The translations under genes and the position numbers were made by a program. Below, one piece after another: positions 48,755 to 60,916 of a DNA stretch of 64,000 nucleotides. The DNA comes from Nissolia schottii (lineage: Eukaryota; Streptophyta; Magnoliopsida; Fabales; Fabaceae), in NCBI GenBank assembly GCA_003254905.1, contig QANU01002056.1:265530-329529 (forward strand). The letters run 5' to 3'. The notes beneath the pieces were generated by a model that saw nothing but the letters and a program-made list of their open reading frames with translations, made no database searches and was not told the origin of the DNA. The stretch's first letter is position 1, and the number at the start of each line of letters is the position of its first letter.

Positions 48755-49865
48755 CATCAACATTATTTATGGTCTCCCTATTGAGGGACATACTGTTATC
48801 GGTCGTACCCAGGATTCACTCTTGGTGGATCACTGCGAGGAGTTGCTTGGTGCGCGCCCACCATTTCAAAATGGGTACTCTGGATCGCGCATTCGATTGT
48901 CATGGGTATCTGAGCTACTTACTGATGAGCCTGGTGACGATGCAGACCCCTGTCTTGGTCTAGCAGTATCACAAGCATACTTGTGTCACTTCATTGGAGG
49001 CACATTGTTTCCAGACCATTCAGGGTCATAGGTCCATTCTATGTACCTCCCACTGCTTGAGGACTTGAAGCAGACTGGAACATATAGTTGGGGATCACCA
49101 GCGTTAGCATTTATGTATAGGGTTTTGTGCAAGGGGACTGATTATGATGCCCACGACATTGGAGGCCCTTGCACTATCCTCCAGTATTGGGTGTGGCATA
49201 GATTTCCTCGCCTTAGCCCTGCACTGGATAACCATGCCGACGAGGTAATCTGGATAAACTATCTGGCTAATCATGCACACTTTCGTCCGTTGAGATTCAA
49301 GCAAGTGTTATTTATTTGTTTGTTTATTCTTTTAGCTTCCCATATTTAATGTGCATTTTATGATTAACTAATGTGTATTTGTATTTAAATTTGAATTAGG
49401 TGGCACGCTCATAAAGTTCTATCGAATTCGCCACTGCATGTTCTTCACTATTATTGTCATTTCTTCGATAACTTGAAGACCATTGTGTGAGCCTCTTACC
49501 GCACGATCACAATACATGCAATGGTACAAAAAAATCATTTGACGTTGGATCAGTTGAGCTTCTACGCCTATAGGAGCTGTCGTAAGTTTGACGTCAATAA
49601 TTTTTTTTAAACAATTATTTTGGTTTATTGATGATAATTATTTGTGTTTGAACATTGTTAGGCTGACATTGTGGAGCAGCAACTGTGTTGGTTTGTTGAT
49701 CGTCATTTTGCTGCATTTACTATGGAGAAGCTTCGAACATCAGGTGAGGCTATCCTATCTGCAATACAGGAGCATGAACGGATTTCAACGGAACAATTTC
49801 AGTTAGCTCCTTCTTCTATGACTAACATTCCACCACCCACTGATGCCGATGACCAGGGTGATTAG
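48740..49865 (+). pseudogene. Plant mobile domain (PMD/MAIN-like) gene relic
   Basis: Directly joined to the transposase relic. Reads MELEDINIIYGLPIEGHTVI, then LSWVSELL, AYLCHFIGGTLFPDHSG, YSWGSPALAFMYRVLC, DIGGPCTILQYWVWHRFPRL and NHAHFRPLRFK. After an intron (about 49304-49399) come WHAHKVLSNSPLHVLHYYCH and a later exon, about 49662-49865 (IVEQQLCWFVDRHFAAF). PMD proteins of the MAIN/MAIL type act in silencing and development, and transposon-borne PMD genes are known in plants. Stops, including TGA near 49487 where Trp is usual, and a frame break at 49029 make it non-functional. Confidence 0.8.
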
Positions 49866-50240
49866 AGGACACATTGTAGAAGAAGAACTGGATTAGCAGA
49901 TGGACGAAGACATGTTCGTAATGCTGAAGCATTTGAGTCTATAACACACCAACCAACTCCGCATGAGGCCACTGCGTCACCTACTGTTGACGTTGCCAAC
50001 CCACCACCTCAGCCACCAGTTGCTCCATATCCTCCACCACCAAATTACCCTTACCCACCACCATACATTTACCCTTACCCTTACCCGCCACCATCATACC
50101 CTTACCCATCACCACCACTACCACATTCTTACCCCTCGTCAGTGTATCCTTACCCGCCGCCCCCACATACTTATCCATCACAAGCTGGCACGTCAGCTGA
50201 TCTATATCCGAAACCGCCAAGCACTGATACTGAGCATTAA
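49866..50240 (+). pseudogene. Pro/Tyr-rich C-terminal tail of the PMD relic
   Basis: Continues the frame of the last PMD exon after a TAG at 49863. It is built of short repeats such as YPYPPP and YPPP (PPPYIYPYPYPPPSYPYPSP) and ends at TAA 50238. This gives a long low-complexity tail, common in transposon PMD proteins. Confidence 0.6.
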
Positions 50241-51034
50241 TGGCTTTATTATGTTTAATTTAGGGTTTTGGTTCACTTTGTATAAATGTATGTAACGATA
50301 TTTTAACTTATGTATTTTATTATATGTAATTTTATATGAATGTGCAATTTTTATTATATAAGAATTTATTATCATAATCAAGATTATAATTGACAAAAGA
50401 TAACCATTTAAGATTATAAGTGGCAAAAGACCACCATCTAAGATTATAAGTGACAAAAAATAACCATTTAATATTATAAGAATTTAGGGTTTCATTACGG
50501 TTAGGGTTGTGGGTATGGTCAAATTGCAATTTATACTGGTTCAAATTCTTCAAACCGGTTAGCAAATTCAATCGCCAAACCAATTGATTAGGGTTTAGGA
50601 CTAGGCTTTAATTCGCCAATGAGAAAATGAGAAGAGTCTTGCAGTTTGGGGGCTCCTCAAATTCACCAAACCGATTGGTGAATTCATTCGTCAAACCAAT
50701 TGGCAGATTCAATCACCAAACTGGTTGATTACAACGATTAACATATTGCTTGCCTTATTCCTTCCCTTTTAAGTACAATACAAAATGCTCCTTCCTTTTT
50801 TTTATTTGGAAAGTTTTTAATTTAATAATTAAAAAAACATTTAAAACAACTAGAGATTTGACAATTGACATAATAACTAGTATCTAATTCTAGTCTAAGA
50901 ATTATGATTCTTATGGGGAATCTTTCAATTAACAAGTAATTGACCAATAATATTAAAATAAAAATGACACGTGGCAAAATACACCAACATGGGTGGCGAA
51001 TTCGTGTTGAATTCGCCAACACTAATGGCGATTT
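50241..51034. other. 3' part of the second MULE
   Basis: AT-rich. It holds three near-identical copies of AAGATTATAAGTGACAAAAGA-type sequence (50378-50490) and clusters of (T)TCRCCAAACC and TTGGCGAATT motifs (50560-50740). Confidence 0.6.
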
Positions 51035-51247
51035 GTTGTTGAATTCGCCAACCTTATAAGCGATTTCTTGATGAATTCGCCATCTCCATAGGCAAATTTG
51101 TACTGAATTCGCCAACCGCATAGGCGAATGTGACGTGGCACGCCGCGCAGTGCGCGAATGCCACGTCAGCCAAAACTGTGGTAGTTTTGTAAAATGTTTG
51201 GAAACATGGATATTTTGGTAATGAGTTTGTGTAACAAGGTTATTATA
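51035..51247 (-). repeat. Right TIR of the second MULE
   Basis: Inverse of the left TIR, with GACGTGGCACGCCGCGCAGT replacing the left palindromic block. Similar GCCAAA/GAATTC motifs continue inward to about 50,560. Confidence 0.75.
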
Positions 51248-52428
51248 ATTAAAAAACTCAAATTAAATAAGAGCATATGAATGGTTGATTAAGTATAGTT
51301 TAGCCGAGGTGGAATTTTTATTTTTTATACTTTAGGATTTGCATTGACACATAAATAATTTTTTTTATTTTTTTATTTTGACCTTTGGTTACATAGAGTC
51401 CATAGTGGACTGGCGCGAGCAGGGGATGAGGGGGTGACGGCAAACCAAATGGAACCTTGATTCAAGCCTCATCAATCGTTTAATTTTAATCAGTCCTAAT
51501 TAATGCATTATCAAAAGTCTCATTTCTTCAGTCATTAATCTCTGCATTTTAGTGATGAAGGGTGAGTTCCATATCAAGTCTCTGAGTAGTGTTGTCCTAT
51601 GTTTTTCATTGATACTCTCATTAATCCTTCTGTTCAATGGATTCATGGATAGAGAGACTAAATGGCAACAACAAAAACAAAAAATATTAAAGACTACTTT
51701 GACAATTAATTTATATCATAACCAAGAAATATCATATTTAATACATATTCAGTATAAGTACGGTATGGATATGACAGTGATGACCATTTTGAAGTATATT
51801 ATGCGTACATTTCAATAGTTACACAAAAATTTCTTATTCCGAGTAAATCTCCTTCGGCTAGCTTACATGAGTTGTAAGCCATGTTCCTAAATTTATTTTG
51901 AAGAAGAAAAGGAAAGAGTATTAGGCTCAAGTGTATTGAGAGTATTAAATTTAATCTTCCAATTTTTGGGTCCAAAATAATACTTACAAACAAGCTTGTC
52001 AAATCAATTTCGTCGCAAATAACTTCGACTAATTTCTTACACCTAGGTCATCACGGTGACAAATGCATCTCAAAGACCTTTCTGACTGAAACTCCTATTT
52101 CGCATTATTAGTATACAAGTTTCATCACAGCAGCCAAATTTGAAGATAGCTTCTCATAATAGCAGTAGAAAAAGATAACTTGCCATATCCTCCCATATAA
52201 GAAAGTCACAGGACAACAACGAAAACCATAAAAATGTGATATAGTTTCCTGTTACCACATCCACAAGCAACATTGGTAAAGGCTAAGGTCTGACTAGAAA
52301 TTTATAAGCCCGGTCTTGAACAACAAAACGCTATAAAAAGGGAGCTTACAAAAATAACTTAAATGAAAACAATAAACTTCCACAGCCAGCAAATGGTAAA
52401 AAAACATAATTCTTTGGCCCAATATCCT
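51248..52428. other. Spacer, no gene seen
   Basis: A SINE-like piece (CATAGTGGACTGGC) lies near 51402. Short ORFs have no recognised domain. Confidence 0.45.
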
Positions 52429-53135
52429 TTAGGGCACAGATCTGCTCCTCCCCATAGCAGACATGACAGAAACAACAAGGTCCTTTCCCTCAGCAAACCC
52501 ATCCTTTATCTGCAGAAACCAATCAATGAGACCATAAATACCCCAACTACAGCAAATTGCAGCCTGTGAATGAGACAGCTAAAACTAGAAATGAAACAAA
52601 AGAAGAAATTGTACAAACCTGAGTGAGGAGATTGTCATCAGTAGGAAGCTTGAGGTCATCCTTGGTGTTACCATTCTCAGTAAGCAAGCTTACCTACAAA
52701 ATTAATAACAGCAGTTAGAACAAATTCAGAATACAGAAGCAAGATTACTACTAATAACATTAATTGGTGAATCAAACAAATGAAACTGTGGAAAACTCAC
52801 AAATCCATCCTCAGAAATATCAATGAGCATAAATTAGCAAATCAACCACCTCTACAAAAATAAAAAAATAATTCTAGACGCAAGCACAATTAACCAACAC
52901 CAACAGTTCAGGACCCTAAATCAGCACATAGTCTAGATCTAAAACCCTAAATCAAAATATCAAATCAATTAATCAAAATCAAAGATGATATCGATGAATC
53001 TAGAGGGGTGACCTTGCAGGGGCGGCCCTTGATGACGATGTAACCGTTCTTGCGGATGGTGCCGGCTCGCTAAGGGTAAGTCTTGGAGGCTCCGGCGTCT
53101 CCCTTCGACTCGAAATGGTGCTCCTCGTCAGACAT
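52429..53135 (-). pseudogene. Broken eIF5A gene copy with introns
   Basis: Translation factor eIF5A is normally about 159 residues and carries hypusine. On the minus strand, exon 1 (53013-53135) reads MSDEEHHFESKGDAGASKTY, then P-TAG at 53070, then AGTIRKNGYIVIKGRPCK. A later piece (about 52801-52830) is LIDISEDGF. Exon 52619-52693 is VSLLTENGNTKDDLKLPTDD plus NLLTQ. Exon 52429-52509 is IKDGFAEGKDLVVSVMSAMG, where one base is missing in GGGGAGGAG, so the usual EEQICALKDIGPKN is out of frame. The central part with the hypusine loop (STSKTGKHGHAK) is absent. Splice sites are kept, so this is a decayed duplicate of genomic origin, not a processed copy. Confidence 0.9.
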
Positions 53136-54951
53136 CTCCGACTCACCGATTCAAATTCCCAACCGATTCACACAGAGCGAGAAACTAAGAGATATGCGTG
53201 TATCTCTCTCTCGCTGTTTTCTCTCTCTATATATTCCTGCTGTTACTTCGCCTCCATTTCTAGGGTTCCGTTTGGATTTAGTGTGCCACTCACCGTAGGA
53301 TATGTTTTGGGATAATATCGTCGACAAGCTGCATCAGTTGGACGCTAACAGTGATGGGTATGGCCCAAAATAACAGTGAAGTGGGCCCAAGGCATAAGGA
53401 ATAACCATGTGGGGTTGACGGAGCGGTAGGTGCCCTTGACCTATTGACCAGATATTCACACGAGTCCTATCGGATTACTCGAATTCTTAATAATAATTGC
53501 ATCTAATGTCACTAATAGCCTCAAAAAATTGTAGAAGACATAATGAATCATAAATCATAACCAAGGCTTAACCAAGATTCCAAGTTCGTTCAAATTGCAA
53601 AGAGCCACTACGAGGAATAAATATTAGCAACATATCACAAACATCACCAATGGTTTAAAAAAGTCTAAGCGGTGACACAAAAATTAGAGAGAGAAAACAA
53701 ATGTCTTGGACGAGTGAAGAAGAACAAATTACATGCCTGAACGGTGGATCAACAGTGGACGACGGCAACGAAAGGTGACGAGCAGCGATGGGTGATAGTG
53801 GGAGGCGGTAAATGGTGATGGGCGCAGTGAAGGTCACGACAAGAAGAATTGTAGGAGGGTTGAGAAGAAGACAACGAGGATAGAAAAGAATGTGAAGAAA
53901 AGAAGCATTAATTTGAAATCAAGTAAAAAAATAATACTTTATGATTTAATCAGGCATCTCATTTGATGTCCATGTGTAGTCTCTATCACATTCAACATCC
54001 ATATCTTATTCTAATAGAGTAGGATGAAAACGCACAAAAGAGGATGTGGGGGAGTCCTAGGTTTCTGCACCGACAAAATGGAAGAGGAAAAAGCAACCAT
54101 AGCAATTGCACAAGGAAGAAGAAGAAGAAGAAGTGGAAAGATGAATAGATAAGGTTGTTGTGGTGGTGTAATATGATTATGTGGTCTTGGTTGGATAAGT
54201 CATAAGTAGGCCGAAGTTAGCTTAATAATTAACCTAGTCTCCATCAATTATAAAGCAAGTGGCCCAAATGACTAAGTTATGTAACAAAATTCAATTTAGG
54301 TCGGAAAGGAGAGAAACAAACCAAAAAAAGGTCAATCAAACTTACACACGCAAAGTGAAGCAAGCAAGGCGGTCGCGTGTGTATTTGGTAAGACCCAAAT
54401 TCACATTGTAGTCTCAATACCATAATTATTTTTAAGAATAAAGATCCATTTTAAACTATCACAAGGAGAAACTAAATTAGACCATTACCCATTAGTTAAT
54501 CATAAACTAAGTTCTTAAATAAAAAATTTCTCACAAAGGAACACCAAGCAAGGTGGACTTTGGCTCACACTATACTAAGTTTGAAACACTAGTAAGACTC
54601 ATTTCTTGGAGTGCCAATTCCACCCCTTTCATCATTTCACGGAGAGCAAACACACATGCACACTACCCCCATTCATTCGAGGACAATAATACCCAGACAT
54701 AGACAGCATACGCCAGCGCTTTTTTCTTTCCTCCTTCCCATGACAACTCCAATGTTCAAACAAGGAACCAAACAAGAATCATTCTTGGACGGCCTCTGTA
54801 TTCATGCTGCAAGACACACTCCGCACCCCTCGGCTTCTCCGCAATGCTAAATTCATTTATAACCAATAATTTCCAAACCCCTTATGCTCCCTCATCCCAA
54901 AATTTCATACTCTTTTTTGTCTTTGTTCATATCATATCGTCTCTGTTACTC
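53136..54951. other. Spacer and promoter side of the PMI-like gene
   Basis: Mixed composition with a (GAA)n tract near 54117. No ORF with recognisable domains. The last 300 bp before 54952 are probably promoter and 5' UTR of the coiled-coil gene. Confidence 0.45.
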
Positions 54952-57243
54952 ATGGTGGGTGAGATTGATACTAAACCAATTGAACCAGTCCAGAATGCCA
55001 TCTACTTATTTGGAGACAGAGATAAAGATAAAGGCGATGATCAGAAGAAACAACAACCTGCAAGGAAGAATAAGGTAAGGATTTTTGAGTCACTGAGAAG
55101 AAGAACCTAACAACTTAAAGTTGTTAAGTAACACGAGCATGGATGTTATCATGAGTCAATTTCCTATTGGAGAAATGTTATTTGTGTCTACTTACAACTA
55201 ATTTACTATTTGATGAGATTTTAATGGAACACACGCTTCACTAAAATCTTATTTAATGGTGAATGAGTTGTAAATTGACATAGTGCTTCACAAATCATGA
55301 GTACAAATAATACAACTCGAAGAATATGTCATCGTAGTATTATGGCCTTAAATTTCTCTCTAACGTAGATTTGATCAACTTAAGGATCAGAATTGAATAT
55401 GTTTCTCCCTAGTGCAATCTAATATGATTAATTAAAAGAGTAAATTACACCAATTTTAGGCAATATTACACACAATACCCCTTAATTTACGATACCGAAA
55501 ACCGAGTGTCAAATTCCATCAAAATATTATGGTGTCAACCGTCGAGTGTAATATCACCATTTTAGAAGAAGTCAATGCCATTTGAAAAATTCTTAAGTGC
55601 TTTTAGAGTAAGAGAAAAGTTTTACTGTTCCATTTATCATTTGACAATTCATCTTTGTGGGTCATTGATGTTACCCACCGTCACAACACTTTAATGTAAT
55701 TGCTAACTTGACAATTGGTGAGGTGAAACAAAGCAAGACTTTTCTCTTGAAGAACAACCAAGAATTTCTTGCGCAAATTTATACACATCCATGAATATTG
55801 TGTGTAATATCTTCTAAACTAAAGTAAGGTTAGTGTATTTATACCAATTGAATTGAATGTATGTGTAATGGTGATCAGAGATCAAAACATGAATTAATGT
55901 CATTTGTTGTTCATTATTTTCCTCTATTTGTTTGCCAGCGTCATTGTGAAAATGAGATTGAGGACTTGAGAAAGGAATTGGCAAACTGCAAGGTGCAGTT
56001 GGAAGCAAAGCATGGTGCACACATGCAAGCACTTCTCAAATTGGAACACAACCAAAAGAAGATTCATGAGTTGTCTTCCCTTCTCAAGATTTCTGACCTC
56101 GAAAGGAACAAGTACAAGAAAGAGTGCACCGAAGGTAGAGCTCGAAAGGAAGAGATCGAATCCAAGCTCAAAGAGATTGATGAGCAGAACTTGGAAATTA
56201 CAAGAATCCGGGACCAGCTTTCACATGTTCTAAGTGAATTGAAGGCTAATCAAAGAGAGCTTCTCAACAAGGAAACAGAACTTATTGCTGTGAGAGATTT
56301 GGAACAGAACGCCTTAGTGAATTTGGAACGATTGAGAAGCGAATTGGAGGCTGAAAAGGAACAGAAAGAGGAGCTCCTGAATCAAGTGAAGGAGCTCAAT
56401 AGAGTGATTCAAAGGTCAAAACTTGATGCAATTGAAGCTGAGAAATTAAAACTTGCTATGGTGTTTGAGAAAGATGAAGAAATTGAGTTGGCCACAAAAG
56501 CTAATGCTCAAGCACAACAAGAGCTAGAAGATATGAGAAATCAAATAGAAGACATGAACAAGTTTCACAATGACATGGAAGGAAAGGAAAGAAAGGTCAT
56601 GGATCAATCTTCACACGTTGAGACACTAGAAATGGAATTGAATGTTGCAAAGGAAGAAATAAATGGCTTGAATGTTACTATAGAATCACTCACAATTGAG
56701 TTAGAGAAGGCAAGAGAAGAGGTGAACATGAACAATGAGAGAGACATAGAAGCACAGGTTGAGATTGCATTGCTGACATCTCAGCTTCAAGAACATAGAT
56801 TGGTATACATGAATGGACATCAATATCATCCTTCAAAGGAAACAGAAGTAGTTTCACAAAAAAGTGAGAATAAGAATAATGAACATGTCATCGCAATCTC
56901 TATGGAAGACTACAAGTGCTTGGTTAGGGAGGCTGAGAAGGCAAATGAGGTTAAAGGGTCATTGAAAAAGGAGCTGGAGAATGCATCAGTGAAGATTGTT
57001 GAGCTGAGGGCACGTGCAGAACAGGCTCTTAGCAGGGCTGAGTTGGCTGAGAAGGCCAAAGCAGTGTTGGAGGATAAGATAGCAAGACATAGGGAACAAA
57101 GGCAGAGAAGGAAGGCTTCTATTGTTGCCCTTAGGGAGGAATCAACCCCTAAACAATTTAGTCCTTCTTCATCTTCACAAGGAACATCTACACCTTCCCA
57201 GCCATTAGGTAAGGTTCTCAATCTGAAGTTGTTAAAGGAGTAA
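54952..57243 (+). CDS. PLASTID MOVEMENT IMPAIRED 2/15-like coiled-coil protein (WEB family)
   Basis: Two exons, 475 residues: 54952-55074 and 55939-57243, joined in phase 0 (donor AAG/GTAAGG, acceptor TTTGCCAG). The N-terminus MVGEIDTKPIEPVQNAIYLF matches the start of PMI2/PMI15 proteins, which act in light-driven chloroplast positioning with actin. Residues about 43-395 are long coiled coil (for example LRKELANCKVQLEAKHGAHM). A short conserved block ISMEDYKCLVREAEKANEVK precedes a basic tail (KIARHREQRQRRK) and a Ser-rich end. The length fits PMI15 better than longer WEB proteins. The start is chosen for its family match; an ORF opening at 54844 would add unrelated residues. No membrane segment. 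Confidence 0.8.
55075..55938 (+). other. Intron 1 of the PMI-like gene
   Basis: AT-rich 864-bp intron between conserved splice sites. Nothing else recognised in it. Confidence 0.75.
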
Positions 57244-57638
57244 ACCTTCAAATTTGTCCTTGTTAGTATCGATAAATTCGTTTTTGGGTTATGAAAATGA
57301 TCATATTAGCTCATGAAATTGTCAAAAAGTCAGTCAAATTATTCCTTTAACATATTTTCACAACTTAGAGACAATTGATGCTGGCAAATGGACAAATTTA
57401 AAGGTTTTCTCATTTAAAAAGTCTATTTTACTTCAATGTGATTAAGTGAATAGTCATTTACTATTTTCCTTTGTTTTTAGACCGTTTTGTATTTGCATAA
57501 ATTTGTATCTTATCCTATGGTAGCAAGTTTAAGATGTTAAATTCTTGCACAATGCTGTGAAAAACAATTTGTTAATTCAATTCATAAGTGGTTAATACGC
57601 ATTTCACAACAACTTTTTTGTTAAAAATAATTGCCAGA
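57244..57638. other. 3' UTR and spacer between the PMI-like gene and the tRNA
   Basis: AT-rich, no ORF. The part nearest the stop codon is probably 3' UTR. Confidence 0.5.
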
Positions 57639-57710
57639 TGCATTTGCCGGGAGTCGAACCTGGGTCTATTGCTTGGAAGGCAATTATCCTAACCGTTGGA
57701 CTACAAACAT
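57639..57710 (-). tRNA. tRNA-Gly (anticodon TCC)
   Basis: 72-nt cloverleaf on the minus strand: A box TAGTCCAACGG, anticodon stem-loop ATTGC-CTTCCAA-GCAAT (anticodon TCC) and B box GGTTCGACTCC. It is the plant tRNA-Gly(TCC) body. The acceptor stem (ATGTTTG with CAAATGC) has a mismatch at the first pair and two G-U pairs, unlike the usual GC-rich stem, so it may be a decaying copy. A T-run (TTATTTTTA) follows downstream for pol III termination. Confidence 0.85.
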
Positions 57711-60700
57711 TAGTTCACATTCAGAGCAAGAAGATGCAACCAACTATATTTTAATTGATTCAATTCTTAAATTTTTTTTTTGCCTAATCAGCTTCAGCTC
57801 TATTCTAATCTAACTACCGTTCTTTTTTGTCGAATCAAACAAGCGCACTTTTTTGGGCCCAACCATTATTTAGCAATAGCCCAATTAACGCGAAATTTTA
57901 AAACTTGCATCCTTTAAATATCACCCTCTTAGTTTTAAAAAACAAAAATTAAAAATTTGATAAATTTAACTTATCCACTTATAAATTAATTTATCTACTC
58001 TTATAAATGATACTTGACATTTTTTCTTCGTAAGAGTGAATAGGTTGATTTTGTCAAGTCTTTTCAACATTACTCACAAAAAATAAAATTGCCACCCTTA
58101 GAATGATGGAAAATATACTTAAAACATCATGTAAAAGTATAAAGGTCATTGTATAATTTTCGAGAAATTTATTACAATATTAGACTAATATGGTGATCAA
58201 TATATTTTTTAATGTTTGATAAAATGACTAATGCATGACATCTTTAATTGTCAAAGGATTATTTGGTAACAAATATTTTTTGATAAAAATAATGTAATAA
58301 ATAATGATCAGTATAATTTTAGAGGACAAAAAATTAGGAGTTTACTCCATTTTGAAAAGTGAGGAGAGTTGAGCAGGAAAATATCTACAAATGCATATAG
58401 GTTTGTTTTGCTTACTATCCGTGAAAGAGAAATTATTTATCCTCCTAATGAATCCTCTTGAAATTCCTCTCATTTTTAAAAATTTTAAAAACATCAATAA
58501 TATTTTAGAAGAATTTTTAAGAGGATGTATCATTACTCTCCATCAAGAATCAGACAGCATTATAAATGGTGGCTTTAACTTGATCTAACTCTACAGCAAA
58601 GCCCACCACCAGTGATCACCACCATTTGTGCTCCCTCACACTCTCTTAGAAATTCTTTAATCTAACCATAATCATGTTTAGCAAGTCAGACCGAACAAGA
58701 ACAAGGACAAGAACTTGTGTTCTCCCAGTCTTTGGTCCCTCCCCATTTGACAGTGATTGGCCAAAAGATTATTCCTAGCGGGGTGGGCAAGTTAATGGCC
58801 GGAATAGCATGCATAACATGATGTCATATTTTGGGCTCTCAATTTTTCCATAACCGTGTGCTGCTCTGGTCAATTTTCTAAAAATAGACCACCTTATTCA
58901 ATCTTTTCGCTCATCAGTTGGTCTTGCATGCCCTAAAAATACCACTACGAAATTTCAAGATCTTACTTAGCAATATACATTGTCACAAAAAGAGGTGGAA
59001 AACAATCTTATAGTCAATATTTGTCAATTAGCATAATATATATATATATATATATGTAGGACTGTTTTGTTGAGATTAATCTTTTGGTCTATATGCTTGG
59101 TTTTAAAAGGGGAAAAAGAGACTATTACGCGTTATGAAGGACCATGGTTTACACATTTTGTTTCGTCAGCAAGGTCAATAATTTAAGGATTTTTGCTAAC
59201 AATGATTCTAGTTAAGAAATTTAAAATGGACATGTTTATTTATTTTTGTTAATTGAAAACTTTAAAAATTTAAGGTCGGTTTGGTTTGTATTTTTGTTTT
59301 TTTGTTTTTATTTCTTATTTTAGTATTTTTTTGTTTTTTAAGATTTTGTGAACAGTAAAAATAGAAAAAGTTAGTTTTTTTTTATTTTTATTTATCATTT
59401 TCATTATTTTTTCATAAAATCCTAAAAAATAAAAAATAGAATGAAAATGGAAACATAAACCGAACTGACCCCTACAATTTTTAATGTACTATTTACTTAA
59501 GTCTTCTAAACAAGTGCACTTCCTAATATTTTCCATAATTTAATGCAACAAATTAATAAGAGTTATGTTCCAATCAAATGCCATCGAGGACTATGATCTA
59601 TAGTTTTATTTTATTTTTATTTTTTCTGGAGCAATTGAACATTTGAGTTGAACCTCAAATGAAAGAAAATTTCTGCAGGGAACCCAGTTGGTCTAAATTT
59701 TAGTGCACGTGAGCCAACCAATATTGTGAAATGATATCTAACGCGAATCTGGACCCGACATGCCTTTTTGACAATGTTCAAGTGTAGACTGCGGGTCACT
59801 TGATACTTTTTTTTTTTAAATTTTTTTTTAAAATTAATTAATAATGAAACTTAGTTTTTTTTTTTTTTGAAAAAATAAAATGGAACTAAGTTTGTTTTTT
59901 AGTATGCCTCATCTTAACAAAAAGTTTCTTTTTCACACACGCCATCATGAATTAAACCAATGTATCAACTCTGCCCGACTCTGTTTAAAATATGGAACAA
60001 ATTAATGATAACGCGATGAGATTTTGTCAAATTTGTATTCACATGATTCATCCACCTTTTTTTTCTTCGACGGTTTGGTTTTATTAATTAAGGCAACTTA
60101 TCAAGAAAAGTATGAACTTCGAGTACACAGAGATGACCATCGCATTTTACGAACTCGGCAGGAAACAAATTTATTTGAGAATATTATGCTATGATCCGTA
60201 GGAGCAAAGGTTGCGGCTCTTGGTTCTAAAGTTGGGTTAGGCGCATATATAATGGTTGGCCTGCTTCGAGGTTTACGAATTAGATTTTGCTTCCCTGAAA
60301 CCATTTGAAAGTCTCACTTGTTTGTATTTTTATCTTTAAAAAGGAGAGAGAGAGAGAGAGAGTGAGAAAAAAAAAAGAGACAAAAATAAATAAATAAATA
60401 AATACATGCTATATATGTCTTTATTGCTATGGCTGTTAGTTAACAGGACTAATAACTAGAGGGTTGTTTCCTTTTCATCAGCTATTAGGTCAATCGATGC
60501 TTATGGTTTTGATTACAAGCCAGAAAATTCTTTAATCTATATGACGAGGACAAAATTGATCGTGTAATAATAAAAAGTAATTAATTTGCCTTTTATAAAT
60601 TATGACAAGTTGGGTGGCTTTGAGACGAGGATTGCTTGCCTGCCCTGTCTTATTAAAACTATATTACAAGGAAAAAAATTACTAAAAAGTATTGCTAGTA

Positions 60701-60859
60701 TAAAATCCTTTACATAATCATTCAATCTTATATTACAGTCACATCATCAAGGTTGTTTCAAACTGCCGCAAAATCATCGTGACAATTATTCTAGTAGTTG
60801 TTAAAAATCGTTGCAAGACGACCTTTCCATTAGGGTTGTCAAACGGGTCAACCTAACCT
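57711..60859. other. AT-rich spacer, no gene seen
   Basis: Contains (TA)n at about 59036-59055 and (GA)n at about 60343-60362. ORFs are short and without domains. Confidence 0.6.
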
Positions 60860-60916
60860 ATGTGTGGTCACTCCCAAGTTTGGGGCTTGACAGTAAGACC
60901 CATTTTTTCTGATATG

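Larger units (their letters stand above)
46481..51247 (+). mobile_element. Second Mutator-like element, about 4.8 kb, with transposase and PMD relics
   Basis: Long TIRs of about 210 bp: left 46481-46690, right 51035-51247 (shared GTTACACAAACT, ATGTTTCCAAACATTT, ACAAAACTACCA, GTTTTGGCT.ACGTGGCATTC and AATTCAGTACAAATT). Further TTGGCGAATT-type motifs extend inward on both sides. The inside reads left to right: MULE transposase N-terminus, MuDR domain, the first part of the DDE core, then a plant mobile domain gene and a Pro/Tyr-rich tail. The outermost bases are uncertain and no 9-bp duplication was recognised, so the insertion is probably old. Confidence 0.85.
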
